Positions 1 through 8,397 of a DNA stretch of 19,107 nucleotides are shown one piece after another (position 1 is the stretch's first letter; the number at the start of each line of letters is the position of its first letter). Origin of the DNA: DASYZQ01 sp035946175 (lineage in GTDB: Bacteria > Patescibacteriota > Saccharimonadia > Saccharimonadales > UBA4665); contig DASYZQ010000024.1 of the NCBI GenBank assembly GCA_035946175.1, positions 1 to 19,107 of the forward strand, written 5' to 3'. The notes beneath the pieces were generated by a model. That model had not been told where the DNA came from, searched no databases, and saw only the letters and a list, made by a program, of their open reading frames with translations. Both the position numbers and the translations under genes were made by a program.

Positions 1-1
1 T

Positions 2-3000
2 GCAACCAACAACCAGGTTCTTACGTTCAATAGTGGTAGTAGTAAGTGGGTCAACCAGACCCCACCCTCAGCCCCAGTCGCTTCTGTCTTTGGACGTAGT
101 GGTACCATCACTGCCCAGTCCGGTGACTATACTGCTGCCCAAATCACCAATGCCGCAGACAAGTCCTCTGGTACTACCCAAACCTTCACTGGCAATGTCA
201 GTGCCCCGGCAGTGATTGCCAGTGGACTGAGTGGTGCCACCGCTGCTAGTCGGTACGTTGGTGCCACCGCCAGTGGAGCCCCTAGCAGCGGTACCTTTGC
301 CGTTGGTGACTTCATTGTGGATCAGACTGCCAAGGTCTGGGTCTGTACCTTGTCCGGCAGTCCGGGGAGTTGGGTGCAGATGACTGCTCTACCTGGTGGT
401 AGTGCCAGTGGAGACCTCAGTGGGAGTTATCCAGGACCCAGTGTGGCCAAGATCAAGGGTGTTAACCTGCCGAGTGGCGCACCGAGTGCGGGACAGGTGT
501 TGATGAGCTCCAGTGCGACTACCACCACATGGCAATCGCCATCGGTGGCTGGCCTCCAAGCATCAGGCGACACTACCGGAGCAACGGACACCGCAGCTAT
601 CCAGGGTCTTCTCACTGCCACACCGGCAGGAAGCATCGCTCAACTGGGAGCCGGGACATTCTATACCAATCGACCACTAGTTATTCCGGCGGGAGTATTC
701 CTACAAGGAGTAATAGGTGCGACCCAGGCTGGAGATGCCACCAATACGGACTGGGCAACCACTATTGTCCCAGTGTCTACCGGCTGGCAGAACACTTACA
801 TTAGCTCCCCGCTACCGGTTTTTACCGCTACCGCACAAACTTCGTCAACAATGAATGGCACTGCAGCCAGCGGCTTCACGGGTACATTCACCGTCGGCGG
901 CTTTCTGACAGCTGGTTTCCCGCCTTCGGGTACCGTCACAGTAGTTACGAGCTCAGGTACAGCTACGATGACTTATACCGGTATAACGACTACCACCTTT
1001 ACCGGTTGTACGGTGACATCTGGGTCTGGCAATTTCCAAACCAACGGTACGGTGAGCTCGACGGCTACCACCTTCGGTCAAGGTGGTGTCATAACTCTGA
1101 TAGATATACCGAGCCTGGGTGGTGGGGGCGGCAGTGCCCCGGTTACTTCGCGCCAGGGAATCGTCAATATTTGGATCGATATGGCTAGTGGTCCCGCGGC
1201 TGTTGACGCTATTTTCTCCTGGGGGAAAATTTATGCCACAACGCTTTCGGGCATCGGCATGAATGTGCCGCAAGGTAATGGCGTCGGCGCCTATCAGAAC
1301 AGTAATTTCTCTACCAGCACTCAACCCGACGGTTGGAAAATGAGAGACATCGTTATCGAGAAGGGCAGGTATTACGGTTTCTACGGTTTCTTTCAAGACA
1401 CCACAATGATCAACTGCCATGCCCAGCAAAACGGTCAGGGTACTGGCGCCGGCATTGGAGCTGATGGCTTCTGGATCACCTGGAGCCACAACAACCTAGT
1501 GCTCTGTCGTAGCGATCTCAACAGCGGCAATGGCTTCACAATTATGGTCAAGGGTGGTCAGAATCATAGCTTGGGTGAATATTGGGCAGCCACTACCCTG
1601 ACATCTTGTACCACTCAACGAAACAAACAAAACGGCCTGAATGTGCAAAATTCCGGTACCGGATCTAGTAATGGCTCTCTTCAGCAGTCACCCTTGGTGC
1701 TATCCGGCTGTAGCTTTGATGGTGACGGAGCCGCTCATGCCCAAGGTAGTGGTGCCGGGGCCGGTATCTATTTGACCGGACGCTGTGTGGTAATCTTGAC
1801 CGGCGTCGATGTTCACTGCTATAGCCTTGACCAATCAGGAGGTTGCCCGAACTTTGCCTTGCAAGTCGCGCCGCAGGGAACAGGTAACTATCTGCCAGGA
1901 GCGGTAATCGCCAAAGGTGGCTTTTGGAATTCGTCCACCGAGATTCTCGATATTCCGTCTGGTGATTCACCGTATATGCTAAGTATCGATGTAGCCGGCT
2001 ACGGTGTAGGCGCCTTTCTTGATCAGCAACAAACCAGCCCCTATCCTTATCAAACCCGGACTGTTAAAACGCTATCCAGTGGTAACTATACCGCCTTACT
2101 TAAGGATGAGACCATAATCTGTACCAATACTGGTGGTTCGACTATAGCCCTGCCGGCCGTTGCCGGAGTAGCCCAACAGAACAATCTCAATACCGCCGGC
2201 AGCCCACCGGTCATTGCCGGCACCGATGTCCCTCCGCTTGGCAAGCGTTATACCATCATTAAGGCCGATTCCAGCACCAATGCCGTAACTGTTACACCGT
2301 ACACAGTTTCGGCGACGACCGATTCGAGTATGAACGGTGTCAGTGCCAGCGGCTTCACTGGCACCTTTACTGTGAACTCGACTGCTGGTTTCTTTGCGTC
2401 CGGTACCGTACAGGTAACCACCAGCACGGGCACTGCCACAATGACCTATACCGGTGTAACGACGTCGAATACAACGTCGACCTTTACCGGTTGTACGGTT
2501 ACCTCGGGGTCTGGAACGTTTGTCACCAATAATGCCGTCACCCAGACAGATAGCAGCACTATTAACGGCACGACGTATCTGTCATTGCCGAGTCAGTATT
2601 CTCAGGCAACAGTGGTCTTCGATGGCACAAACTGGTGGACGACCGACAGCTCATCGGCCAGTTCTTCTGCAGTTGGTCTGCAGCCTTCCGGTGATACCAC
2701 TGGAGTTACTGATACGGCAGTTATTCAGTCGGCTCTGAATACTACCCCGTCAGGGGGCTACGTGCAATTAGGTGCTGGCACGTTCTGGACGGTTAATCCT
2801 ATTCTTATCCCTTCTGGCGTGGGCCTGCGTGGCACTATCGGCAGTGTGCAGTCGACCGGAACCAACGACTACGGGAGCGTCATCAAGGCAGTGACTGGCT
2901 GGACGAACAGCTATAAAGGTACACCTCTGCCGTCTTCAACCATTAACGCCGTCATAAGCCTAGTCGATATAACCAGCCTGGGTGCCGCCAATACGGCAGT

Positions 3001-4525
3001 CACCCGCTGCGATATCCGGGACCTGGAGCTAGACCTCAGCCATATCAGCGGTGTAGACGGTATATCAGGATGGGGTGCGGTCAGCGAAGTATCGATTATA
3101 CGGGTCGCCATCTTTTTCGGTAATCATGGATCATCGACTAGCCGTGGCGTATCACTGCTGCAAAACAGCGGCTTCACCAGCGCCAATACTCCTGATAGCT
3201 GGAACCTAGATACGGTTGCAGTAAATGAGCCCGGCGGCCATGGTTTTTATGGCTACTTTACCAATTCCACGCTAAACAATTGTACTACCCAAAATACGGC
3301 AAATAATGGCGACGGTTTTTACATACTCGGTGGCAACAACCGGCTGATGAACTGTCAGGCGATTCAGATGCTGAACGGCTTCACCATCTATGCACCGGCG
3401 CTCACGAACACCAGTGGCAACAATGTCGCTGCGATTGGCGCCAATGATGCGGTAACCCTCATTGGCTGTGGCACTCGCCGCAATAACAGGAACGGCGTCA
3501 ATGTTATTAACTTGTCAGCTACCGGCACGGCGCAGGTCATGCCGGTCTATCTAAACGGCTGTACGTTCGATGGCGATGGAGCAAACGCTGGTTCTGGTGG
3601 TGGTGGCTTTGCCGGTATCCATGCCTCAGGCGAGGTAACGGTTATAGCGACCGGTACGAGTGTTCTGGTCGGCACACAAGACGTAGCTGGCGGCTGCCCG
3701 CAGTACGCAGTTAGCACAGCGACAAACGGCAGCGCTCCCGGCGTTCCTGATCTGGTCCAGGTCAGTGGTGGCATATTAAACGCTGCCACGACGGTTATAG
3801 GGGACGGCGGGCCGGCTGCATTGCTCCAGGTCAGTACTAATACAGCCCAGTATGCCGGCGGCCCATACCAGGCGGTCGGCGTCGCTAATCTGATGCCGGT
3901 GTGGACAACCAGTAGCCTGGATCGTGTCTTCGATAACTATACCCAACCGACTGGCTGTATCGCGGCGACTATGTCGCGCGTCTCGGTAACCTCTAGCACT
4001 CTGCCTGGGACATCAACTTTCCTTACTTCAGGCACCATATATTTGCGGGCCATCGGCATTCCGGCTGGCGTGACACTTTCCAAAGTTGCGTTTATGTCCG
4101 GCACGACCGCATTTACCGCTGGAAATATGACTGATTCCTGGTATATTTTAACCGACTCAAGCCGCAAGGTATTGGCGGTAACTGCCGATGCGACCAATAC
4201 CATACTGACTACCGCCAACACATTCTACCAACTGTCTTTCGCCACGAGTGGCCAGGGTGGCACTACCTACAGAACTACCTATAGCGGGTTGTATTACGTC
4301 GGCATCATGGTTGCCGGCAATGCAGGTCAGACCGGTATGGGCAATCTATCAGGCGCAACCACGTTAGCAGCCCAGGTGTCGAACCTGACTGGTCTCTCAA
4401 CAGCGACGCCGATACTTTGTGGTACGAGCAGCACTGGCCAAAGCACTCCACCGGCGGTTACCACAACAACTCTAAGCAGTATTTCAGCTGCCGGCAATAC
4501 CGATTTCTATGCCTTTTTGAGCTAG
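2..4525 (+). CDS. Large fibre/adhesin-like protein with two beta-helix domains (5' end outside window)
   Basis: The frame is open from base 2 to a TAG at 4523-4525, giving 1507 visible residues; the ATG at 212 is internal, because the upstream 70 codons read as a normal tail-fibre module (VASVFGRSGTITAQSGDYTA). Next come a module with GDFIVDQTAKVWVCTLSGSP (about residues 80-126) and a GDLSGSYPGPSVAKIKGV module (about 134-178), all types common in phage tail fibres and large adhesins. Two pectate-lyase-3-like right-handed beta-helices follow, starting at GLQASGDTTG (about 182) and GLQPSGDTTG (about 891), clearly duplicates of each other. The last ~200 residues form a beta-rich domain that could bind a receptor. 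Composition is rich in Thr, Ser, Gly and Ala. It meets the next gene tail to tail with 8 bp between. Whether it is a host surface protein or a prophage fibre cannot be decided here; no other phage structural gene is visible. Catalytic activity is not implied. Confidence 0.85.
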   Translation, partial: ATNNQVLTFNSGSSKWVNQTPPSAPVASVFGRSGTITAQSGDYTAAQITNAADKSSGTTQTFTGNVSAPAVIASGLSGATAASRYVGATASGAPSSGTFAVGDFIVDQTAKVWVCTLSGSPGSWVQMTALPGGSASGDLSGSYPGPSVAKIKGVNLPSGAPSAGQVLMSSSATTTTWQSPSVAGLQASGDTTGATDTAAIQGLLTATPAGSIAQLGAGTFYTNRPLVIPAGVFLQGVIGATQAGDATNTDWATTIVPVSTGWQNTYISSPLPVFTATAQTSSTMNGTAASGFTGTFTVGGFLTAGFPPSGTVTVVTSSGTATMTYTGITTTTFTGCTVTSGSGNFQTNGTVSSTATTFGQGGVITLIDIPSLGGGGGSAPVTSRQGIVNIWIDMASGPAAVDAIFSWGKIYATTLSGIGMNVPQGNGVGAYQNSNFSTSTQPDGWKMRDIVIEKGRYYGFYGFFQDTTMINCHAQQNGQGTGAGIGADGFWITWSHNNLVLCRSDLNSGNGFTIMVKGGQNHSLGEYWAATTLTSCTTQRNKQNGLNVQNSGTGSSNGSLQQSPLVLSGCSFDGDGAAHAQGSGAGAGIYLTGRCVVILTGVDVHCYSLDQSGGCPNFALQVAPQGTGNYLPGAVIAKGGFWNSSTEILDIPSGDSPYMLSIDVAGYGVGAFLDQQQTSPYPYQTRTVKTLSSGNYTALLKDETIICTNTGGSTIALPAVAGVAQQNNLNTAGSPPVIAGTDVPPLGKRYTIIKADSSTNAVTVTPYTVSATTDSSMNGVSASGFTGTFTVNSTAGFFASGTVQVTTSTGTATMTYTGVTTSNTTSTFTGCTVTSGSGTFVTNNAVTQTDSSTINGTTYLSLPSQYSQATVVFDGTNWWTTDSSSASSSAVGLQPSGDTTGVTDTAVIQSALNTTPSGGYVQLGAGTFWTVNPILIPSGVGLRGTIGSVQSTGTNDYGSVIKAVTGWTNSYKGTPLPSSTINAVISLVDITSLGAANTAVTRCDIRDLELDLSHISGVDGISGWGAVSEVSIIRVAIFFGNHGSSTSRGVSLLQNSGFTSANTPDSWNLDTVAVNEPGGHGFYGYFTNSTLNNCTTQNTANNGDGFYILGGNNRLMNCQAIQMLNGFTIYAPALTNTSGNNVAAIGANDAVTLIGCGTRRNNRNGVNVINLSATGTAQVMPVYLNGCTFDGDGANAGSGGGGFAGIHASGEVTVIATGTSVLVGTQDVAGGCPQYAVSTATNGSAPGVPDLVQVSGGILNAATTVIGDGGPAALLQVSTNTAQYAGGPYQAVGVANLMPVWTTSSLDRVFDNYTQPTGCIAATMSRVSVTSSTLPGTSTFLTSGTIYLRAIGIPAGVTLSKVAFMSGTTAFTAGNMTDSWYILTDSSRKVLAVTADATNTILTTANTFYQLSFATSGQGGTTYRTTYSGLYYVGIMVAGNAGQTGMGNLSGATTLAAQVSNLTGLSTATPILCGTSSTGQSTPPAVTTTTLSSISAAGNTDFYAFLS
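818..1085 (+). repeat. Inserted beta module, copy A, inside the first beta-helix
   Basis: This segment encodes about 89 residues (TSSTMNGTAASGFTGTF to TFTGCTVTSGSGNF) that interrupt the first beta-helix between PLP and VITLIDIPSLG. In the second helix the equivalent positions are nearly continuous (PLPSSTINAVISLVDITSLG). It is homologous to the segment at 2300-2541; 995-1014 and 2480-2499 are identical over 20 nt. The boundaries are approximate and set by comparing the two beta-helix copies. Confidence 0.7.
2300..2541 (+). repeat. Inserted beta module, copy B, inside the linker domain
   Basis: This encodes about 80 residues (DSSMNGVSASGFTGTFTV to GCTVTSGSGTFVTNNAV) homologous to copy A. It splits a module whose flanks, KADSSTNAVTVTP and TQTDSSTINGTTYLSLPSQY, read as one domain in other tail-fibre-like proteins. 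The same module therefore sits inside two unrelated host domains of one protein. Confidence 0.65.
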
Positions 4526-4533
4526 TTTCGTGA

Positions 4534-5706
4534 TTATGGTGTTTGTTGCCCAAGAATGGATCGGGCAAGACGATTAAAGTCGGTCTGCTTGGTCGAATCG
4601 TAGGCGCCGCTGTTGCTGCCGGGAGCAGTGGGGTTAGCATCATAATTAGTCAGGCAGCCATAGCCTGAATTATTGCCGGTATTGGCATAGACGATATACA
4701 TCTTTAGCTTCGGGTATTTGTTGGCGGTCAACGCTGACTGGCCGTCAAGGAAGTACTGCTGCGTGTTGGCCGGATTTTTGTTCTTGCAAGTACCGAATTC
4801 GCCTAGACCCCATGGTTTGCTATCGAAATTGACGCTCGGGCTGCTGTCTTGAGTAAGCTGGCTATAGACACGGCCGACGGTATTGTCCCAGGTCGTACCG
4901 GCGGTGTCGTCGTGATCGTAAGAATCGTAGATGACCCAATCGATTAGATTATTGCCGGGCCAGAGCGGCGTGATCAGGCAGTAGTAGTTGGGTGCCCCCT
5001 GGTAGTTCATAACCCATACGACATTGCTGACGCCCTGAGCACGGAAAATGTTCTCAACGTTTTGCCACATGGCGATGTACTGTGCTGGCGAGCCAGCAGC
5101 ACCTTTCAGCCGTGTCTGGCCGCTGCAGGCAGTGGTTGTACCTGGGCTGACATCCTGCTGTGGCTCCCACCAGACGGTCAGAAAGATTTTATGTGGTGCC
5201 ACGCGCTTGATACTATCCGCTGCTTTCGCAATCTTGGCATTGATGGCCGGATCACTACCATCAGCTTGGGCCCAGGTGTCGGCTGGCTTCCAATTGACGT
5301 CGATATAGGTGTCGGCTCGTTCGGCGAAATGTATCTCGGTGGCATTTAAGGGCAGGTCCGCATTGCTGTTGCCACTGTCCGGCGGGCTATGGTAATCACG
5401 ATAGATGTCCATGTGGTATCCGATGAGCCGTTCGAGATAGTCAAACTGAGAAATAGGGTCACTAGCTGCCGACGGATTTCCATGGACGGCTGCCCCGAGC
5501 CATGGGCGACAGGGATTGACCAGCGTTGCTGATGGTCTACAGCTGCCCATCGATGCCCGGGTAGGGTTTGGCCGATTGAATATCCAAATCAGCAGCAGCG
5601 TGGCAACGGCTGCGATAACTGCTAGGCAAACACCTATTAGGGCTGGCTGCTTTCTGAACCAGGGTGATTGTGGCGGCGCTTCTTGTAGCGGCAGGGTCGA
5701 TTTCAT
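4534..5706 (-). CDS. Membrane-anchored glycoside hydrolase, GH26-like (clan GH-A)
   Basis: A 390-aa protein with a cytoplasmic head, one membrane segment at about residues 22-43 (ALIGVCLAVIAAVATLLLIW) and an extracellular catalytic domain. The likely acid/base is E181 in FLTVWWEP and the likely nucleophile E303 in WGLGEFGT, on strands separated as in (beta/alpha)8 clan GH-A enzymes; NVVWVMNYQG and DWVIYDSYDH between them resemble GH26 beta-mannanase-type proteins. The substrate is unknown: mannan or another beta-glycan of host, environment or own envelope. It lies 30 bp downstream of the D-Ala-D-Ala carboxypeptidase on the same strand but also has its own TATACT box 8 nt before the ATG. Fold-level assignment is fairly secure, the exact GH family less so. 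Confidence 0.75.
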   Translation of the reverse strand: MKSTLPLQEAPPQSPWFRKQPALIGVCLAVIAAVATLLLIWIFNRPNPTRASMGSCRPSATLVNPCRPWLGAAVHGNPSAASDPISQFDYLERLIGYHMDIYRDYHSPPDSGNSNADLPLNATEIHFAERADTYIDVNWKPADTWAQADGSDPAINAKIAKAADSIKRVAPHKIFLTVWWEPQQDVSPGTTTACSGQTRLKGAAGSPAQYIAMWQNVENIFRAQGVSNVVWVMNYQGAPNYYCLITPLWPGNNLIDWVIYDSYDHDDTAGTTWDNTVGRVYSQLTQDSSPSVNFDSKPWGLGEFGTCKNKNPANTQQYFLDGQSALTANKYPKLKMYIVYANTGNNSGYGCLTNYDANPTAPGSNSGAYDSTKQTDFNRLARSILGQQTP

Positions 5707-5714
5707 GCAATGGT

Positions 5715-5720
5715 AGTATA
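5715..5720 (-). promoter_or_regulatory. -10 box of the glycoside hydrolase gene
   Basis: On the minus strand TATACT ends 8 nt before the ATG at 5706. No good -35 is visible. Transcription would start at or next to the start codon, giving a leaderless or nearly leaderless mRNA. Confidence 0.5.
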
Positions 5721-5736
5721 CAATACGTAATTGATT

Positions 5737-6951
5737 CTAGAGGAAATGGCGGGTCAATCGCCACCAGACATTGGGGGGTGGCAAGGCCTGCTTGAGAACC
5801 AGAGTGGTACCAGACTCGTAACTGCCGGAGCTCAACACAATCGTACCAACAATGGTACCGGCTGGGTGAGCCTGCCGAATAGCCTCTACGCTACGGTGGG
5901 GTGTGAGTTCGGCTCCTTGCCAGGCGAGTAGTGAGACCTTGCCCGCAGCAATTATTGTAGCTTGAGCGCCCCATTGCGTTTTGATGTCGCCAAACCGTTG
6001 TCCGGCAAGGACTGGTGTGCGTGTAACGAAGCCTCTTTCGGTCGAGCTGAGTAGGGGCAAGGCGTCGTTTAAAGCGTTTGCCAGTGTCGGTGCATTCATG
6101 ATTGCCCCGACGATGGTAATCGTATGACCTGAGACACTATACGGGGCCGAGAATAAGTAACAGCCATTGGCCTGGTCGGAATTTCCAGTCTTAATACCAT
6201 TAATGCCGTCCTTTCCCAACAGGAAGTTGACATTCTGCACTGTACCGACCACTGGCAGGTTGGCATTCGGCTGGGCTACGATCTGAGCCAGGACCGGATT
6301 TTGCAAAGCCGCGATACCAAGGCTGACCAAATCAGCCGGTGTACTCATCGTGGTCGGTGACAAGCCGCTAGCGTCGCTACCTACGGTAGTATCATGGACA
6401 CCGAGCGCTTGAATCAATTGATTGGCATTATCGGCATAACTACTCAGTGAGCCGTAGGCCCAGAGAGCAAGCGAGTCGGCTATGTTATTGGCGGATGGCA
6501 GAAGCATGGCCAGCAATGCCTGGTACTCGCTGAGCTGCTCGCCAGCTACCACATTTACTACTGAACCGTCCTGTACGACGTAACTGTTATATAGATCAAC
6601 ATCTCGATTTGTTAACGTCAAGGTTGGGCCCGACTGCCCCAGCAGCAGCGGTTTGGCCTTTAGTATAGTCAGGGCAGTAATGAGCTTGGCGATACTGGCG
6701 GTTGGCAACCGATCATTGCCGTCGTTGGTGAGCACCCCATAACCGACGGCCCCGATCGCTGCCGTAGCGCCATCGCTTGGCCAGGCGAGAGAGACAGTGC
6801 CGATTTCGGGATTGAGCTGCGTTTCAGTGGTGGCTGCTGCCGGCAATGGCCGGAAATAATTGATCGTGCCGCCACTGACAACTACTATCATCATGAGCAG
6901 CAATAACAGGCGGCCAAAGTGATGATGGCGGCTGCGTTTGCGGCTGGGCAT
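5737..6951 (-). CDS. D-alanyl-D-alanine carboxypeptidase, peptidase family S11 (PBP5-like)
   Basis: A 404-aa serine peptidase that trims the terminal D-Ala from peptidoglycan pentapeptides outside the membrane. All three penicillin-binding motifs are visible in order: SIAK (S86 nucleophile, K89) in LPTASIAKLITALTI, SAN (153-155) in LLPSANNIADSLALWAYG, and KTG (254-256) in DGINGIKTGNSDQANGCYLF. An N-terminal hydrophobic segment (about 14-30) after a basic RKRSRHHH start is a signal anchor or uncleaved signal. About 135 residues follow the KTG region, containing a beta-rich C-terminal domain. Length is normal for DacA/DacF proteins. It is the first gene of a minus-strand pair with the glycoside hydrolase and is divergent from the arginase gene, with 88 bp between start codons. 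Confidence 0.9.
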   Translation of the reverse strand: MPSRKRSRHHHFGRLLLLLMMIVVVSGGTINYFRPLPAAATTETQLNPEIGTVSLAWPSDGATAAIGAVGYGVLTNDGNDRLPTASIAKLITALTILKAKPLLLGQSGPTLTLTNRDVDLYNSYVVQDGSVVNVVAGEQLSEYQALLAMLLPSANNIADSLALWAYGSLSSYADNANQLIQALGVHDTTVGSDASGLSPTTMSTPADLVSLGIAALQNPVLAQIVAQPNANLPVVGTVQNVNFLLGKDGINGIKTGNSDQANGCYLFSAPYSVSGHTITIVGAIMNAPTLANALNDALPLLSSTERGFVTRTPVLAGQRFGDIKTQWGAQATIIAAGKVSLLAWQGAELTPHRSVEAIRQAHPAGTIVGTIVLSSGSYESGTTLVLKQALPPPNVWWRLTRHFL

Positions 6952-6960
6952 GATGCATAT

Positions 6961-6966
6961 ATATTA
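6961..6966 (-). promoter_or_regulatory. Likely -10 box of the carboxypeptidase gene
   Basis: The minus strand reads TAATAT, ending 9 nt before the ATG at 6951; an overlapping TATATA ends 6 nt before it. No strong -35 is seen. Either choice places the transcript start within a few bases of the start codon. Confidence 0.4.
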
Positions 6967-7003
6967 GCATTTATTAGGGGTGGAAGCTTTCTGTATGGCG
7001 CCA

Positions 7004-7033
7004 TTGTTTTTGATGTCGCAGTGCGGGTATACT
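7004..7033 (+). promoter_or_regulatory. Promoter of the arginase gene
   Basis: TTGTTT at 7004-7009, an 18-bp spacer, then TATACT at 7028-7033. The ATG at 7040 comes only 6 nt after the -10 box, so the mRNA should begin at the start codon. No Shine-Dalgarno sequence could fit. Confidence 0.6.
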
Positions 7034-7039
7034 GCCTGA

Positions 7040-7987
7040 ATGATCAGCGCAAAGACAAACAATGTAACTCTTATTGGCGCACCGGTTGATCTAGGAGCGG
7101 AGAATTTGGGTGTAGATATCAGTCCGCAGGCTTTCCGCTACGCTAAGCTAATCGACAAACTTAATCATGTCGGCTTTACAGTAACAGATAGCGGCAATGT
7201 CGCCTGTCGCGACCGGCAAGAACTTAATCCTGGCAATCCTCGTCTGCGCTACCTAGCTGAAATTGTACGGGTTAATGAAGTGCTTGCAGACAAAACCGAG
7301 GAAGTGATAAGAAGTGGACAACGAGTTATTGCCCTTGGCGGCGATCACTCCATAAATCTGGGAGCTGTGAGTGGCGCCTCAATTGCACTGGATGGCGATC
7401 TAGGTCTCATCTATTTCGATGCCCATGGCGACATGAATACGGACAAAACGACACTGAGCGGTAATATCCATGGCATGCACCTGGCCTCATTGATGGGGTT
7501 TGGTGCTACTAAGCTAAAAAACGTTCACGGTAACGTGGTGAAGATCCATAAGAAGAATCTACTGCATATTGGTGGCAGTGATTTCGATCAGGCCGAGATT
7601 GATCTCATAGCCGAAGAAGGCCTCCAAACTTTTACACTCTTCGATATGCTGAGTAGTAACCTTGGTCCACTTTTCAATTTAATAGACAGTTTGGCGACCA
7701 AGGTATCGAATATCTGGGTGAGCCTGGATCTCGATGTTATTGATCGAATGTACGCACCTGGTGCCGGAATGCCCAACGCCAAGGGCTTAACCTATCGGGA
7801 GATAGCGACGATCGCCGAATATATTGGCAAGAAATGTCCGGTGATTGGTATCGATGTGGTGGAATATAACCCGCTGCAGGATGTTGAACAAAAAACAGCC
7901 GAGCTCGCGATTGAGCTAATCGCCAAATTCCTGGGCAGAAATTATAGCTGGTACACCAAATATATGGATGCCAACAAAATTGACTGA
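7040..7987 (+). CDS. rocF: Arginase (ureohydrolase family)
   Basis: A 315-aa cytoplasmic metalloenzyme, predicted to hydrolyse L-arginine to ornithine and urea with a two-manganese centre. The ligands are visible: H103 in ALGGDHSINLG, D127/H129/D131 in YFDAHGDMNT, and D230/D232 in VSLDLDVID; E275 in DVVEYNP is the usual substrate-side glutamate. SGNIHGMHLASLMG after the DAHGD motif matches arginase rather than agmatinase. The usual Asp-Pro after the last metal motif is Asp-Arg (DRMYAPG), a mild deviation. Length is normal (about 300). It is a single gene with its own promoter, divergent from the carboxypeptidase. In a host-dependent bacterium it could serve arginine catabolism or deplete host arginine, which is inference. 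Confidence 0.9.
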   Translation: MISAKTNNVTLIGAPVDLGAENLGVDISPQAFRYAKLIDKLNHVGFTVTDSGNVACRDRQELNPGNPRLRYLAEIVRVNEVLADKTEEVIRSGQRVIALGGDHSINLGAVSGASIALDGDLGLIYFDAHGDMNTDKTTLSGNIHGMHLASLMGFGATKLKNVHGNVVKIHKKNLLHIGGSDFDQAEIDLIAEEGLQTFTLFDMLSSNLGPLFNLIDSLATKVSNIWVSLDLDVIDRMYAPGAGMPNAKGLTYREIATIAEYIGKKCPVIGIDVVEYNPLQDVEQKTAELAIELIAKFLGRNYSWYTKYMDANKID

Positions 7988-8024
7988 AGAAGGGCCGAAA
8001 AAGTCTTTTTAGGTTTTCGCATGA

Positions 8025-8294
8025 ACCTATGTTATTGCAACCCTGGCACCTGGATGGGAAGTCAATATTAATCGAAACCCCAACGAACCTAACGCGGCAT
8101 GTATAGTCTGCAAAGGAGAGACAGGCCTCGAACTTGGCTGTCTCTATATCTTCACCACGCGCTATACCAATGGCTTGACGGCTAGGCTCAGCGCTATGGT
8201 ACCTGGTGCCCTGCCGACAGTCTGGGGATTAGGGCTATGTGGATGTGACGGTTGCCCTATCGCCATATCGATTATCCATACAGTAAGGAGCTGA
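8025..8294 (+). other. Gene-poor 410-bp gap (7988-8397) with an unexplained open frame and a hairpin
   Basis: No convincing gene lies between the arginase and lemA. One plus frame is open for 89 sense codons from 8025 (after a TGA at 8022) to a TGA at 8292-8294 but lacks an early ATG; the first is near 8196. It encodes cysteine pairs, ACIVCKGETG and LCGCDGCP, that could be a decayed zinc-binding protein or chance. A perfect 8-bp inverted repeat (AGAGACAG at 8117-8124, CTGTCTCT at 8138-8145) has a 13-nt loop and no T-tract. No known RNA family was recognised. Confidence 0.25.
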
Positions 8295-8348
8295 TTATGC
8301 TGGGGCATAGCATAGTTCAGTCTCCAGCGAGATTATGGTCAGGTGCTG

Positions 8349-8354
8349 TATACT
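8349..8354 (+). promoter_or_regulatory. -10 box of the lemA operon
   Basis: TATACT without a clear -35. Transcription from about 8361 gives a leader of about 37 nt containing GAGGAG (8379-8384), 13 nt before the ATG at 8398. This is one of the few genes here with a normal leader. Confidence 0.45.
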
Positions 8355-8397
8355 AATAGTAGGCAATTATCTAAACAAGAGGAGTCTAATAACAGTC

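Noticed and set aside
953..1489. 178-aa minus-strand ORF inside the fibre gene
   Set aside because: Antisense shadow of a repetitive coding frame with no family resemblance or ribosome binding site.
7990..8012. Terminator after the arginase gene
   Set aside because: AAAAAG and CTTTTT lie together but form only a weak A/T stem without a usable loop.
8335..8397. Longer LemA start at 8335
   Set aside because: That ATG is upstream of the probable transcription start; the start at 8398 gives the normal LemA N-terminus.
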